A DNA stretch of 64,000 nucleotides, taken from the NCBI GenBank assembly GCA_910587165.1, contig CAJUKP010000001.1, positions 1 through 64,000 of the forward strand, given 5' to 3'. Shown piece after piece: positions 1 to 7,006 of this stretch. Positions within the stretch are counted from its first letter, which is position 1, and each line of letters opens with the position of its first letter. The position numbers were made by a program, and so were the translations under genes. The DNA is from an uncultured Duncaniella sp. (GTDB lineage: Bacteria; Bacteroidota; Bacteroidia; Bacteroidales; Muribaculaceae). The notes under the pieces are model-generated. The model was not told the origin of the DNA, made no database searches, and saw nothing but the letters and a program-made list of their open reading frames with translations.

Positions 1-53
1 GCGCGACACTGGCAGTGTCGAGGTGAGCGGTTCGAGTCCGCTATACTCCACCA
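1..53 (+). tRNA. tRNA-Ala(GGC), 3' part
   Basis: The window opens inside a tRNA. Positions 4-8 pair with 16-20 and enclose a seven-base loop CTGGCAG whose bases 3-5 are the anticodon GGC (alanine). A short variable loop AGGTG follows, then the T arm AGCGG-TTCGAGT-CCGCT (26-42), the acceptor strand ATACTCC, discriminator A50 and an encoded CCA (51-53). U at the position that would be 70 fits the G3-U70 identity pair of alanine tRNAs, although the 5' half lies outside the window. The tRNA is the likely anchor of the element remnant that follows. Confidence 0.85.
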
Positions 54-63
54 AAAACCACCT

Positions 64-96
64 AAAACGCTGTAAGTCAAGCACTTACGGCGTTTT
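64..96 (+). terminator. terminator after tRNA-Ala
   Basis: The arms 64-77 and 83-96 form a 14-base-pair stem with one G-U pair and a five-base loop CAAGC. The 5' arm starts with AAAA and the 3' arm ends in TTTT, so it could terminate in both directions. Confidence 0.7.
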
Positions 97-224
97 GTAT
101 TAAAGTCCCGGGACAACTTCGGGACACACTTCACAGACGAGACATCATATAAGTTCAACCGAAACATTCCTGGCATAGCTAAAGAATGTTAAAAAGTATC
201 TGTATTAAGTCACATTTTGTGATT
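97..224. other. short repeats next to the tRNA, possible attachment-site remnant
   Basis: No gene is visible here. It holds a palindrome GTCCCGGGAC and two adjacent near-identical copies of GGGACA(C)ACTTC (110-120 and 121-132), the kind of small direct and inverted repeats that surround tyrosine-recombinase sites next to tRNA genes. A 7-bp stem (163-169 with 184-190) lies just past the end of the leftward RhuM gene and could help end its transcript. No integrase gene or second copy of the tRNA end is present, so the attachment-site reading is inference. Confidence 0.35.
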
Positions 225-1127
225 TCAAAGTGTTTCGAGAATCATAGACGGCGCTATTTCCATTTTTGAGAATGCGAACAGTTTCTTACCGAGGTCTTTG
301 ATTGATGCTCCTATGTGATAGAGGGTATCATCAATTACCAGGAAACGGTCATGGATGTCTGACACATACTTTATTTCGATGGGAGCATATTGGCGGTTAT
401 GGCGTTGTATATCAAGCCGGATTTGCCTTGAACGGTCAGCATCTGTATATATAGTAGCGTTAACGCCATTGTCCCGCTTATCAAACAAAGTGAGAACTGA
501 CTCATCGACATAGTTGTCTATCAGCACAATTCTCTTTTTAGCGGACTTTACAAGGCCGCATACAAACTTATATGCGTCGAATATCTGACCATTGAAGAAA
601 ATGCCTTCTACCGGCGGAAGGGACGCCTTGACAAAGAAATCAATCTTATCCGTGAGTTCATCCAGTCGGCGGTCATGCTCGGACAGACGGTGATCAATCC
701 GCGACTCCATGTATAGAAGACGTTGATTCACGCTGTATCCCCGGAGCAGATATTCCTTTAGCACCTTATTCGCCCACTGACGGAACTGTGTGGCATTGAT
801 AGTATTAACCCGGTAGCCAACAGATAGAATTGCATCCAGATTATAAAATTTAGTTCTGTAATTTTTACCGTCTGCGGCAGTTAGTTCCAAAATGGAACAT
901 ACTGAATCCTCATCTAATTCTCCTGATTTGAATATGTTGGATAAATGTTTAGTGATCGCCGGGCGTTTTGTCCCAAACAGTTCCGCTATCTGAGGCTGAG
1001 TCAGCCAAACGGTTTCCTTATCCACTCTGACATCTAATGAAAACGTAGAGTTTGGTTGATAAAGAATTATCTCATTATCGACAGAGTGACCACTATCGAC
1101 ATCATTTATTTTATCGTTGTTATCCAT
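225..1127 (-). CDS. RhuM-family protein with C-terminal PLD-like domain
   Basis: This is a 300-residue protein. The N-terminal half (about residues 20-145) is the RhuM/virulence-protein type: a DNA-binding-like segment WLTQPQIAELFGTKRPAITK, then KHLSNIF and YNLDAILSVGYRVNT, the family hallmark, and QFRQWANKVLKEY. The C-terminal half (about 175-300) resembles a degenerate phospholipase-D-like domain seen in family members, with IVLIDNYVDESVL and HDRFLVIDD. The family is carried on mobile elements; its biochemical role is unknown, with possible parts in regulation or defence. It lies beside a tRNA and a decayed relative, which supports an element remnant. A -7 box lies upstream at 1148-1155. 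Confidence 0.8.
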   Translation of the reverse strand: MDNNDKINDVDSGHSVDNEIILYQPNSTFSLDVRVDKETVWLTQPQIAELFGTKRPAITKHLSNIFKSGELDEDSVCSILELTAADGKNYRTKFYNLDAILSVGYRVNTINATQFRQWANKVLKEYLLRGYSVNQRLLYMESRIDHRLSEHDRRLDELTDKIDFFVKASLPPVEGIFFNGQIFDAYKFVCGLVKSAKKRIVLIDNYVDESVLTLFDKRDNGVNATIYTDADRSRQIRLDIQRHNRQYAPIEIKYVSDIHDRFLVIDDTLYHIGASIKDLGKKLFAFSKMEIAPSMILETL

Positions 1128-1140
1128 GTGCGGGAGTTAT

Positions 1141-1155
1141 TAGATTGCAAATCTA
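1141..1155 (-). promoter_or_regulatory. promoter -7 box of the RhuM gene inside a palindrome
   Basis: On the minus strand 1155-1148 reads TAGATTTG, matching the Bacteroidetes -7 consensus TAnnTTTG about 20 bases before the RhuM start. The box lies within an inverted repeat, TAGATT-GCA-AATCTA (1141-1155). A protein bound here would cover the promoter, so autoregulation is possible. I see no clear -33 box. Confidence 0.45.
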
Positions 1156-1165
1156 CAAAAATAAT

Positions 1166-1276
1166 GTCGATCTGTTTAAATCGACTAAGCAAAATATCAG
1201 TCTTCATATCAATAACATATTCAAAGATGGCAAATTACAGCGCAACACAGTTGTCAAGGAATACTTGACAACTGAG
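1166..1276 (+). pseudogene. decayed fragment of a second RhuM-type gene
   Basis: Read on the plus strand in frame from 1166, this stretch encodes about 37 residues that match the DNA-binding core of the RhuM family: LFKSTKQNISLHINNIFKDG followed by KLQRNTVVKEYLTTE. It lines up with LFGTKRPAITKHLSNIFKSG in the intact neighbour, but is a different subtype (TKQNISLHINNIF). Nothing family-like continues on either side: no start, no YNLD-hallmark region and no C-terminal domain. It is therefore a truncated relic, oriented away from the intact gene. Confidence 0.6.
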
Positions 1277-1293
1277 TTCAGTCTCAGGATGCA

Positions 1294-1554
1294 TCATTCA
1301 AACAGCTCTTTCCTCCGTCTCTTCCGTTGTCTCCGGTCATACCATCGTCTCCACCTTTTATATAAAGCGACAGGCAGCATGAAAGGAACAGCCAGTCCCG
1401 CAATCCCCACCAGCAGCACTTCCCAAAGTAGGGGAAGCACAATGGACGCGAGCCATATCAGGACCGGTATGACCACCACAATTGTCAGGAGAGCAAGGAA
1501 TATCTCGAAAAACACGGCTATCAGCTTTATGCAAAGATATTCATTATCGGTCAC
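1294..1554 (-). CDS. small membrane protein, unknown
   Basis: This is an 86-residue open frame starting at GTG. It has two or three strongly hydrophobic stretches (about residues 8-33 and 38-62) followed by a very basic tail rich in Arg and Lys. An AAGGGAG sequence lies about 14 bases before the start. I do not recognise a family. The hydrophobic pattern and positive-inside tail favour a real inner-membrane protein, but coding status is not proven. It lies in the accessory stretch between the RhuM relics and the next promoter. Confidence 0.4.
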   Translation of the reverse strand: MTDNEYLCIKLIAVFFEIFLALLTIVVVIPVLIWLASIVLPLLWEVLLVGIAGLAVPFMLPVALYKRWRRWYDRRQRKRRRKELFE

Positions 1555-1664
1555 TTCTGCAAATTCGCTCCCTTTTCAGTTCATGAGCCATGATTGGAAA
1601 CCTTGCCACAGGGCAATCACATCCCATCCCTTTTGTGACAGCCGGGCATTTTGACAGATGTTTT

Positions 1665-1696
1665 TTTGGGCCGGTGGTGGGAATTGCATAACTTTG
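1665..1696 (+). promoter_or_regulatory. promoter for the nucleotidyltransferase/GHMP fusion gene
   Basis: A -33 TTTG (1665-1668) and a -7 TAACTTTG (1689-1696) are separated by 20 bases, the Bacteroidetes arrangement. The start codon of the next gene follows 20 bases after the -7 box. Confidence 0.7.
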
Positions 1697-1715
1697 CGGT
1701 AGAAAGTTAACTATT

Positions 1716-2867
1716 ATGAAAGTATTTGTCTCAGGTTGTTACGATATGCTCCACAGCGGCCACGTGGCTTTCTTCAAGCAGGCGGCCCGTTTCGGCGATC
1801 TTTATGTCGGAATCGGGTCCGACAGGACCATCGAGGAGCTAAAGCACCGCAAGACCGTCTACTCCGAGCAGGAGAGGCTATATATGGTAAAGGCCATCCG
1901 TTACGTCAAGGACGCCTTCATCAACCCCGGCTCGGGCATGATGGACTTCATCGAGACCGTCGACAGGGTAAAACCCGACGTATTCGTGGTCAACTCCGAC
2001 GGCGGAACCGATGTGAAACGCCGTTTCTGTGAGGAGAGAGGCATAAGATATGTGGTGCTTGAACGCCTGCCCGATGACGGGCTTGAGGCACGCTCAACCA
2101 CCTCGCTGCGCACAGGTGTGAAATCACATCTCCCCTACCGCATCGACCTGGCAGGCACATGGATCGACCAGCCATACGTGTCGCAATACGGCCACGGATG
2201 GGCGCTCACCCTTTCGCTCGAGCCAACGGTGGAATTCATGGAGCGCGGAGGGATGTCGACCTCGACACGGAATGCGGCGAAAAAGATCTGGCCATACGAA
2301 CTGCCCAACGGTGACGAGGAGACCCTGGCCAGATTGCTGTTCTGCTTCGAGAACGACCCCGAGAACAATGGCCATATCTCAGGAGCACAGGATGCCATAG
2401 GCATCTGCGTGTCCGGACTCTCCCGCCACTACTACGACGGCCACTACTGGCCATCGGGCATAGAGAAGTGCCACGACGAACGGGTGCTCTCATGGCTCGA
2501 GAGCCATCTCTGCCTCGTGCCGATGTTTCCGCGCCGGCCCGGATGCTCGGTGGTGGAAGGCAAGGACATCACACCCGAAAAGGTGAGCCGTCTCACTGAT
2601 GCAGCCGCCCGTTGCTGGGATGCAGCCATGGAATGCGACCTCGGGAAGTTTGCCGAAGCCTTCCGTGATTCTTTCGATGCTCAGACAGCGATGTTCCCCG
2701 CCATGATCCAGCCCGGTGTCCGGAAATATATCGACCGATGGAGCCCGGAGGCCCTGGCATGGAAGATGGCCGGAGCCGGTGGCGGAGGCCATCTGATACT
2801 CGTGGTCGACAAGCTCCCCTCCGAGGGGGTTATCCCCATACGCATCCGGCGCAAAGACTCATTCTGA
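1716..2867 (+). CDS. nucleotidyltransferase fused to a GHMP-kinase-like domain
   Basis: This is a 383-residue two-domain protein. Residues 1-135 are a cytidylyltransferase-like fold: FVSGCYDMLHSGH with the nucleotide-binding HSGH at 13-16, and STTSLR near 127-131, the second conserved motif of the family. Residues 140-383 resemble the GHMP kinase superfamily: YRIDLAGTWIDQP is the N-terminal substrate motif, SGAQDAIG corresponds to the GKQDQ-type segment of sugar kinases, and GAGGGGHLIL near 353 is motif 3. Motif 2, the glycine/serine ATP loop (PxxxGLGSSA), is not visible between these. A role in activating a sugar phosphate to an NDP-sugar is plausible, but substrate and kinase activity are unknown. 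It has its own promoter and is followed 12 bases later by a membrane-protein gene. Confidence 0.75.
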   Translation: MKVFVSGCYDMLHSGHVAFFKQAARFGDLYVGIGSDRTIEELKHRKTVYSEQERLYMVKAIRYVKDAFINPGSGMMDFIETVDRVKPDVFVVNSDGGTDVKRRFCEERGIRYVVLERLPDDGLEARSTTSLRTGVKSHLPYRIDLAGTWIDQPYVSQYGHGWALTLSLEPTVEFMERGGMSTSTRNAAKKIWPYELPNGDEETLARLLFCFENDPENNGHISGAQDAIGICVSGLSRHYYDGHYWPSGIEKCHDERVLSWLESHLCLVPMFPRRPGCSVVEGKDITPEKVSRLTDAAARCWDAAMECDLGKFAEAFRDSFDAQTAMFPAMIQPGVRKYIDRWSPEALAWKMAGAGGGGHLILVVDKLPSEGVIPIRIRRKDSF

Positions 2868-2879
2868 TCCCGTGCAGTC

Positions 2880-3422
2880 ATGAACAAAATTCTCAGAGGC
2901 ATCCTCATCGGCCTTACGGTGCTCATTGTGATCGGCACCTCGGGGATCGCGATGGCCCTCCATGGCGAGACATTCGTCAGCCCCTGGCTGCCCGGCCTCC
3001 TGTCTCTTGCGCTCGGGGTCTCCACCTCGTTGGTGATGTGGAAGTGGTGGATACCGCTCACCGGGACGGACTCCCGGCTGTTCAACACCCTGTGCCACAT
3101 CGTCACGGTGACATCCGTGGCCATCGCTGCATTCTACGGGGCCAATTACGCCTTCGCCGACAGGTCCACCCACCACACAGAGATGGCCGTGGTGGAAGGG
3201 CGCTATTCCGAGACCCGCTACCACTCCAAACGCGTGGGCCGCAGGGTGGTCGGGAGAGGAGAGCCCTACAAGGTATATCATATCGAAGTATGCCTGACCG
3301 ACGGACAGAAAAAACGTCTGTCGGTACCATTCGGACGGTTCCGGCGCATCCACACCGGCGACACCATCAGTCTGCCGGTCGAGATGGGTGCCCTCGGCTT
3401 CCCCGTGATCAGAAAAGAATGA
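2880..3422 (+). CDS. membrane protein with C-terminal soluble domain, unknown
   Basis: This is a 180-residue protein with three predicted membrane helices: about residues 5-27, 36-55 and 70-92. A soluble C-terminal part (100-180) contains a short beta-rich stretch (YKVYHIEVCLTDGQKKRLSV) and GDTISLPVEMGALGFPVI. The C-terminal part looks like a small barrel of the sort found in DUF-type membrane proteins, but I do not recognise a family. It starts 12 bases after the fusion gene and probably shares its transcript. It ends 31 bases from the end of the convergent RNase H gene. Confidence 0.65.
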   Translation: MNKILRGILIGLTVLIVIGTSGIAMALHGETFVSPWLPGLLSLALGVSTSLVMWKWWIPLTGTDSRLFNTLCHIVTVTSVAIAAFYGANYAFADRSTHHTEMAVVEGRYSETRYHSKRVGRRVVGRGEPYKVYHIEVCLTDGQKKRLSVPFGRFRRIHTGDTISLPVEMGALGFPVIRKE

Positions 3423-3453
3423 CCGACGTTGGCCGTCCGGTCTTCAACCGTCC

Positions 3454-4098
3454 TCACTTGCGGCCGAAATCGGCAGGAATCTCACCCCATTTCGGAGTGT
3501 CCCATGTGAGGATAGGATTGGTGATCGCATTGGAGTGGAGCCACGCCGTCGCGCGGTCCATCATCTCGAAGAGCTTGGCATTCCGTGCCGTGCGCTGCAG
3601 ATTGGTCTTGGGCTGACGGTTTCTCACCCACGATCTCGCCGTGCGGGAGTCGGTATAGATCGGGGTGTCAGGACGTCCCTGTGCCTTCAGAAGAGCCAGC
3701 CCATGGACAAGCGCGAGATATTCACCTATATTATTGGTGCCATCCTCGAAAGGACCTGCATGGAATATGCGCTCACCTGTTCTCACCCATACCCCCTGAT
3801 ACTCCACAGGACCCGGATTTTTCGAGCAGGCGGCATCCACCGCCAGCGAATCGAGGCAGATCTCGGGAAAAGATGAATAATTGACCGGCTCGGGCCGATG
3901 GCGGGCTATGGCGGTGAGTATCTCCATCTGGTCAGACGGATCCCCCCTGAAAGCCCTCACTGCCTCTTCCTGCGAATTGTAACTGCGGTATTTCGCACCG
4001 GGATAACCCTTGGTGTGAAGCTCACACTCCTCCCACGAATCAAACACACCGGTGGCATATCCCACCCATACTACATAGAACTTCTTTCTTGGAGCCAT
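3454..4098 (-). CDS. rnhA: RNase H type 1 with N-terminal viroplasmin domain
   Basis: This 214-residue protein has two domains. Residues 1-50 (KFYVVWVGYATGVFDSWEEC, GAKYRSYNSQEEA) form the caulimovirus-viroplasmin/RNase HI N-terminal domain that binds RNA-DNA hybrids. Residues 82-214 are the nuclease, with the four metal-binding acids visible: D88 (LAVDAACSKNPGP), E126 (NNIGEYLAL), D150 (IYTDSRTARSW) and D210 (GEIPADFGRK). It should remove RNA from RNA-DNA hybrids. Its ATG overlaps the stop of the upstream gene by one base (TGATG), so translation is probably coupled. It is the last gene of a leftward operon with the alanine-dehydrogenase-like gene and aroK. Confidence 0.88.
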   Translation of the reverse strand: MAPRKKFYVVWVGYATGVFDSWEECELHTKGYPGAKYRSYNSQEEAVRAFRGDPSDQMEILTAIARHRPEPVNYSSFPEICLDSLAVDAACSKNPGPVEYQGVWVRTGERIFHAGPFEDGTNNIGEYLALVHGLALLKAQGRPDTPIYTDSRTARSWVRNRQPKTNLQRTARNAKLFEMMDRATAWLHSNAITNPILTWDTPKWGEIPADFGRK

Positions 4099-5276
4099 CA
4101 GGACAATGTAAGATATATTGCGATGTCTACACTGCGTGTGCGCATGGTGGCGGCGACACGCGGATTGACAATCTTTCCGAAAAATGTCAGTGTGGCCTTC
4201 TGCATACCCGGATGCAGCTTCAGCGCGTTGGCCGGACCCTCACACCCCACTATGCTCTCCATGAAGGTGAGCAGCGTGTTGCTCAGGGCCATTGCGGCCG
4301 TGCGGGCCACTGCATTGCCCGCATGGACAAAACAGATCCGTCCGTCTATTCTCCCGCTCGCCTCCACAGCCGAAGCCATGGCGAGATCCACCGGAAACAT
4401 CGACGGGAAGGCCGACCCGTCGGCATCCGGATTGAGATCGAAAGTCACAACTCCCTTCTTCATCAGGGCCACAGTGTCGGCATGGAGCGCAAACTTCTCC
4501 CTCGTGGGTGTCACTATCACCACATCCGCCGACCGGAGCGCGCCCTCGAGCGTGCGCGGATGGAGCGACGAGGTGATCACACTCCCGCCGAGCTGACGCG
4601 AGGCGCGGCGCAGCGAGTAGACATCATTGTCGAATATCCTGACGGTAGATCCCAGACCCATGACCGACAGCGCGGCGGCACAGGCGGCTATTCCGGAACC
4701 TATGATGAGGGTCTCACACGGCACTATTCCGGCCACACCGCCCAGCAATATACCCTTTCCGCGGCGGGCGTCGGCAAGCAGCGACGACGCTATGGCCACC
4801 GATGCACGTCCGTCGATCTCGGCCAGTATGTCGGCGAATGGGGTGTTACCCTCCGAATCCTCCACGAGGTCGAGGGCTATGGCGAGTATATGGCGGGCCA
4901 GCAGCTGGCGTATCGACATGGCGTCCGAAGCCGCGGATCTCAACATGGTGAGCAGCATGGCTCCGCGGCGCATTGCGGTGATGTCGGCCGGCGACATTGC
5001 CGCAGGATGGATCACTATGTCGCACCCGAGCGCTTCCTTGCGGCTCACGATCTCCACTCCGGCTCTCACGTATGACGCGTCATGATAGTGGATCGAGGCT
5101 GCCGCCCCTTCCTGCATCCTTACCCTGAAACCGCGGCCGATGAGACGTCCGGCACCTTCGGGTGTGAGCGGGAAACGGCGTTCGGCGGGATCGCAGCAAG
5201 TGGGCAGGCCTATGGTGAGCGATCGGCGGGATGTCATGGTCTCGCAAGGTTGCTCGACCGGAGTGGGTGCATTCAT
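4098..5276 (-). CDS. alanine dehydrogenase/transhydrogenase-like protein, catalytic residues changed
   Basis: This 392-residue protein belongs to the Ald/PntA family: LTPEGAGRLIGRGF at the N-terminus, and the NAD-binding segment ILLGGVAGIVPCETLIIGSG followed by LGSTVRIFDND (about residues 177-218). In bacterial alanine dehydrogenases a Lys (LLLKVKEP) and a His (YLHLAA) act on the substrate. The matching places here read CDIVIHP (His90 instead of Lys) and TMLRSAA (Arg113 instead of His). The protein may bind NAD but use another substrate, or not be an enzyme. It overlaps aroK by 4 bases and rnhA by 1 base. The family call is firm; the alanine dehydrogenase activity is doubtful. Confidence 0.7.
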   Translation of the reverse strand: MNAPTPVEQPCETMTSRRSLTIGLPTCCDPAERRFPLTPEGAGRLIGRGFRVRMQEGAAASIHYHDASYVRAGVEIVSRKEALGCDIVIHPAAMSPADITAMRRGAMLLTMLRSAASDAMSIRQLLARHILAIALDLVEDSEGNTPFADILAEIDGRASVAIASSLLADARRGKGILLGGVAGIVPCETLIIGSGIAACAAALSVMGLGSTVRIFDNDVYSLRRASRQLGGSVITSSLHPRTLEGALRSADVVIVTPTREKFALHADTVALMKKGVVTFDLNPDADGSAFPSMFPVDLAMASAVEASGRIDGRICFVHAGNAVARTAAMALSNTLLTFMESIVGCEGPANALKLHPGMQKATLTFFGKIVNPRVAATMRTRSVDIAIYLTLS

Positions 5277-5809
5277 GATTCAAGAAATTGGTGGATAAAC
5301 TTCCCGGCGGTCTCGGCCACCTCAGCCTCATCCTCAAGACGCGAGGTGTCAAACGAGGCCATGGCCCTTACATAATGGGGTTCTCTCGCGGCCATCTGCC
5401 GGGTGATGAAATCCTCGATCTCCCCGTCGGCCAGCGAGGCTATCAGCGGCCTCTTGGCCTTACCTTCCCTCAGACGGTTGAGCAACCGTCCGCGGTCGGA
5501 GACAATGAGGTGTACCGTGGTGCCGCAACTGTTCATGAAGTCCATATTGTCACCGAAGCAGGGTGTGCCGCCTCCGCAGGCTATTATCGCTCCGCCCGGA
5601 GCCGATGCCGCCACAGCGAGAGCCTCACGCTCGCGGCGTCTGAAAGCATCCTCCCCTTCCGAGGCGAAAATCTCCTTGACGGTGCATCCGGCCCGCTCCT
5701 CTATGAGATCGTCGAGGTCGACGAACGCACGTCCGGTCATATCGCCGAGCGCACGTCCGAGCGTAGTCTTGCCGCTGCACATATACCCTATCAGAAAAAT
5801 CGGTTTCAT
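5273..5809 (-). CDS. aroK: shikimate kinase
   Basis: This 178-residue protein matches the family length. It phosphorylates shikimate in the chorismate pathway in the cytoplasm. The P-loop GYMCSGKTT is at residues 8-16. The shikimate-binding DLDD is at 31-34, with Arg in the EDAFRRRE segment (about 57), and ACGGGTPC carries the glycine triplet. The lid region around KAKRPL is present. It overlaps the next gene by ATGA and starts 28 bases after the end of the GH43-like gene, so the four leftward genes may be one transcript. Confidence 0.92.
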   Translation of the reverse strand: MKPIFLIGYMCSGKTTLGRALGDMTGRAFVDLDDLIEERAGCTVKEIFASEGEDAFRRREREALAVAASAPGGAIIACGGGTPCFGDNMDFMNSCGTTVHLIVSDRGRLLNRLREGKAKRPLIASLADGEIEDFITRQMAAREPHYVRAMASFDTSRLEDEAEVAETAGKFIHQFLES

Positions 5810-5837
5810 AGCGTGGAGTGCTGTTTTCAGTCAACTG

Positions 5838-6851
5838 TCATTTGCCATATCGGCGTGACTCCTCGGCCTTCAGCGCATCCAGCACCGGTTCCTTGACCTT
5901 GATGATGGTGCCATGTTTATGTCCGGCAGGCAGTGAGATGCGGTCGTCTATCGGGGTGAATGTCTTGAAGTCGCGGGTGGAGACGGCTCCGAAACGTGCC
6001 TGGCGGTAGACATCGAAATATATCAGCCACTCGTCGCCGACCTTCACCGCACAGGCTCCCTCGGAATAGACCGGAGCGAATTTCACGCTGGGATCCGAGT
6101 AAGGCCCCTCGGCCTTGTCCGATGTGACACAGAAGAGATCACTGTAGCCCGGCTTGCGGTTATCCTTGACCACCAGCACATACTTTCCGTCATCCTTGAG
6201 CAGGAATCCGTCGATCGAATTGAATCCCGGATCATAGAACGGGCGGTAGGGTGTGAATGTCTTGAAATCACGCGTGGTGGTATAGAACAGGCGGTGACAT
6301 ACATTCTTGCCGAGGCGGTCGGCGTCGGTGTACCGGCTCTCGGGAATTGACGACGACCATACTATCAGGAACCGGTCGCCGGCATCGTCATAGAACACCT
6401 CCGGAGCCCAGACATTGTCAGTCTCCACCCCTTCCATGACAGGAATCACCCTCTGCTCGCTCCAATTGATCAGATCCTTGGACGAGGCATAGCCGAAACC
6501 CTTCTCGCCCGACCATGCCAGGGTCCACACCAGATGGAAAGTCCCGTCAGGCCCCTGCACGATGGACGGATCGCGCATCATGGAACTGGGGGCATACTTG
6601 GCCTTCTCCATCTTACGCGAATGGGTGTTGTAGTATTCGGGAGTCTTGTTGCCTATCTCAGGGCGCAGCCATGAGCCCTGTATGCTGTCCCAGCGCAGAC
6701 CGTCGTAGCTGTAGAGATAGTGCAGCCCGTCCAGCGCAGGCTCGCGGTGTCCGGTGAATATATAGACCTCGCGCTCGTTGGAGGGGGTCTTGGCTGACAG
6801 AGTGAGGCTGAAGAGCAACATCACGACGCTGACGATTGTCTTGACTGACAT
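5838..6851 (-). CDS. secreted GH43-like five-bladed propeller glycosidase
   Basis: This 337-residue protein has a signal peptide (about 1-20, ending LSAKT). The rest shows GH43/GH117-clan propeller motifs: MRDPSIVQGPDGTFHLVW with Asp94, WAPEVFYDD, NSIDGFLLKDDG with Asp214, and SEGACAVKVGDEWLIYFD with Glu264. These are in the right order for the catalytic base, pKa modulator and acid. It probably trims arabinose- or related sugar units outside the cytoplasm, but the substrate cannot be read from sequence. No SusC/SusD pair lies nearby, which is unusual for such an enzyme in this group. Confidence 0.75.
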   Translation of the reverse strand: MSVKTIVSVVMLLFSLTLSAKTPSNEREVYIFTGHREPALDGLHYLYSYDGLRWDSIQGSWLRPEIGNKTPEYYNTHSRKMEKAKYAPSSMMRDPSIVQGPDGTFHLVWTLAWSGEKGFGYASSKDLINWSEQRVIPVMEGVETDNVWAPEVFYDDAGDRFLIVWSSSIPESRYTDADRLGKNVCHRLFYTTTRDFKTFTPYRPFYDPGFNSIDGFLLKDDGKYVLVVKDNRKPGYSDLFCVTSDKAEGPYSDPSVKFAPVYSEGACAVKVGDEWLIYFDVYRQARFGAVSTRDFKTFTPIDDRISLPAGHKHGTIIKVKEPVLDALKAEESRRYGK

Positions 6852-6898
6852 TTTCCTTATGATATTATGTATGGTTAATAAGAGGTTGTTTCACTTTG

Positions 6899-6906
6899 CA
6901 AAAATA
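6899..6906 (-). promoter_or_regulatory. -7 box for the leftward GH43-aroK operon
   Basis: On the minus strand 6906-6899 reads TATTTTTG, matching TAnnTTTG, about 48 bases before the GH43-like start. A -33 box is not clear. Confidence 0.4.
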
Positions 6907-7006
6907 CACAAATTATTCAAAATTCCATCAATCCGGTCACCTGCAAAATCAAAATCCGTCCCACTTTTGTTATAGATATGACATCACATTCAACAACTGT
7001 TTATTT

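Noticed and set aside
1..53. tRNA-Leu or Ser with a long variable arm
   Set aside because: GACAC-TGGCA-GTGTC looks like a class II variable arm, but then six unpaired bases would precede the T stem. Reading it as a five-pair anticodon stem with a seven-base loop (anticodon GGC) and a five-base variable loop fits all tRNA rules.
1052..1654. 200-residue plus-strand open frame as a full gene
   Set aside because: Only residues about 39-75 resemble a protein family (RhuM). The start overlaps the intact RhuM gene antisense, and the rest is antisense to the small membrane protein. I kept only the fragment as a pseudogene.
3421..3442. Bidirectional terminator between the convergent membrane-protein and RNase H genes
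   Set aside because: GACCGACG and CGTCCGGTC can pair with a bulge, but there is no T run on either side.
6896..7006. Longer start of the patatin-like protein
   Set aside because: The added 37 residues are polar and would hide the signal peptide that begins at 7007.
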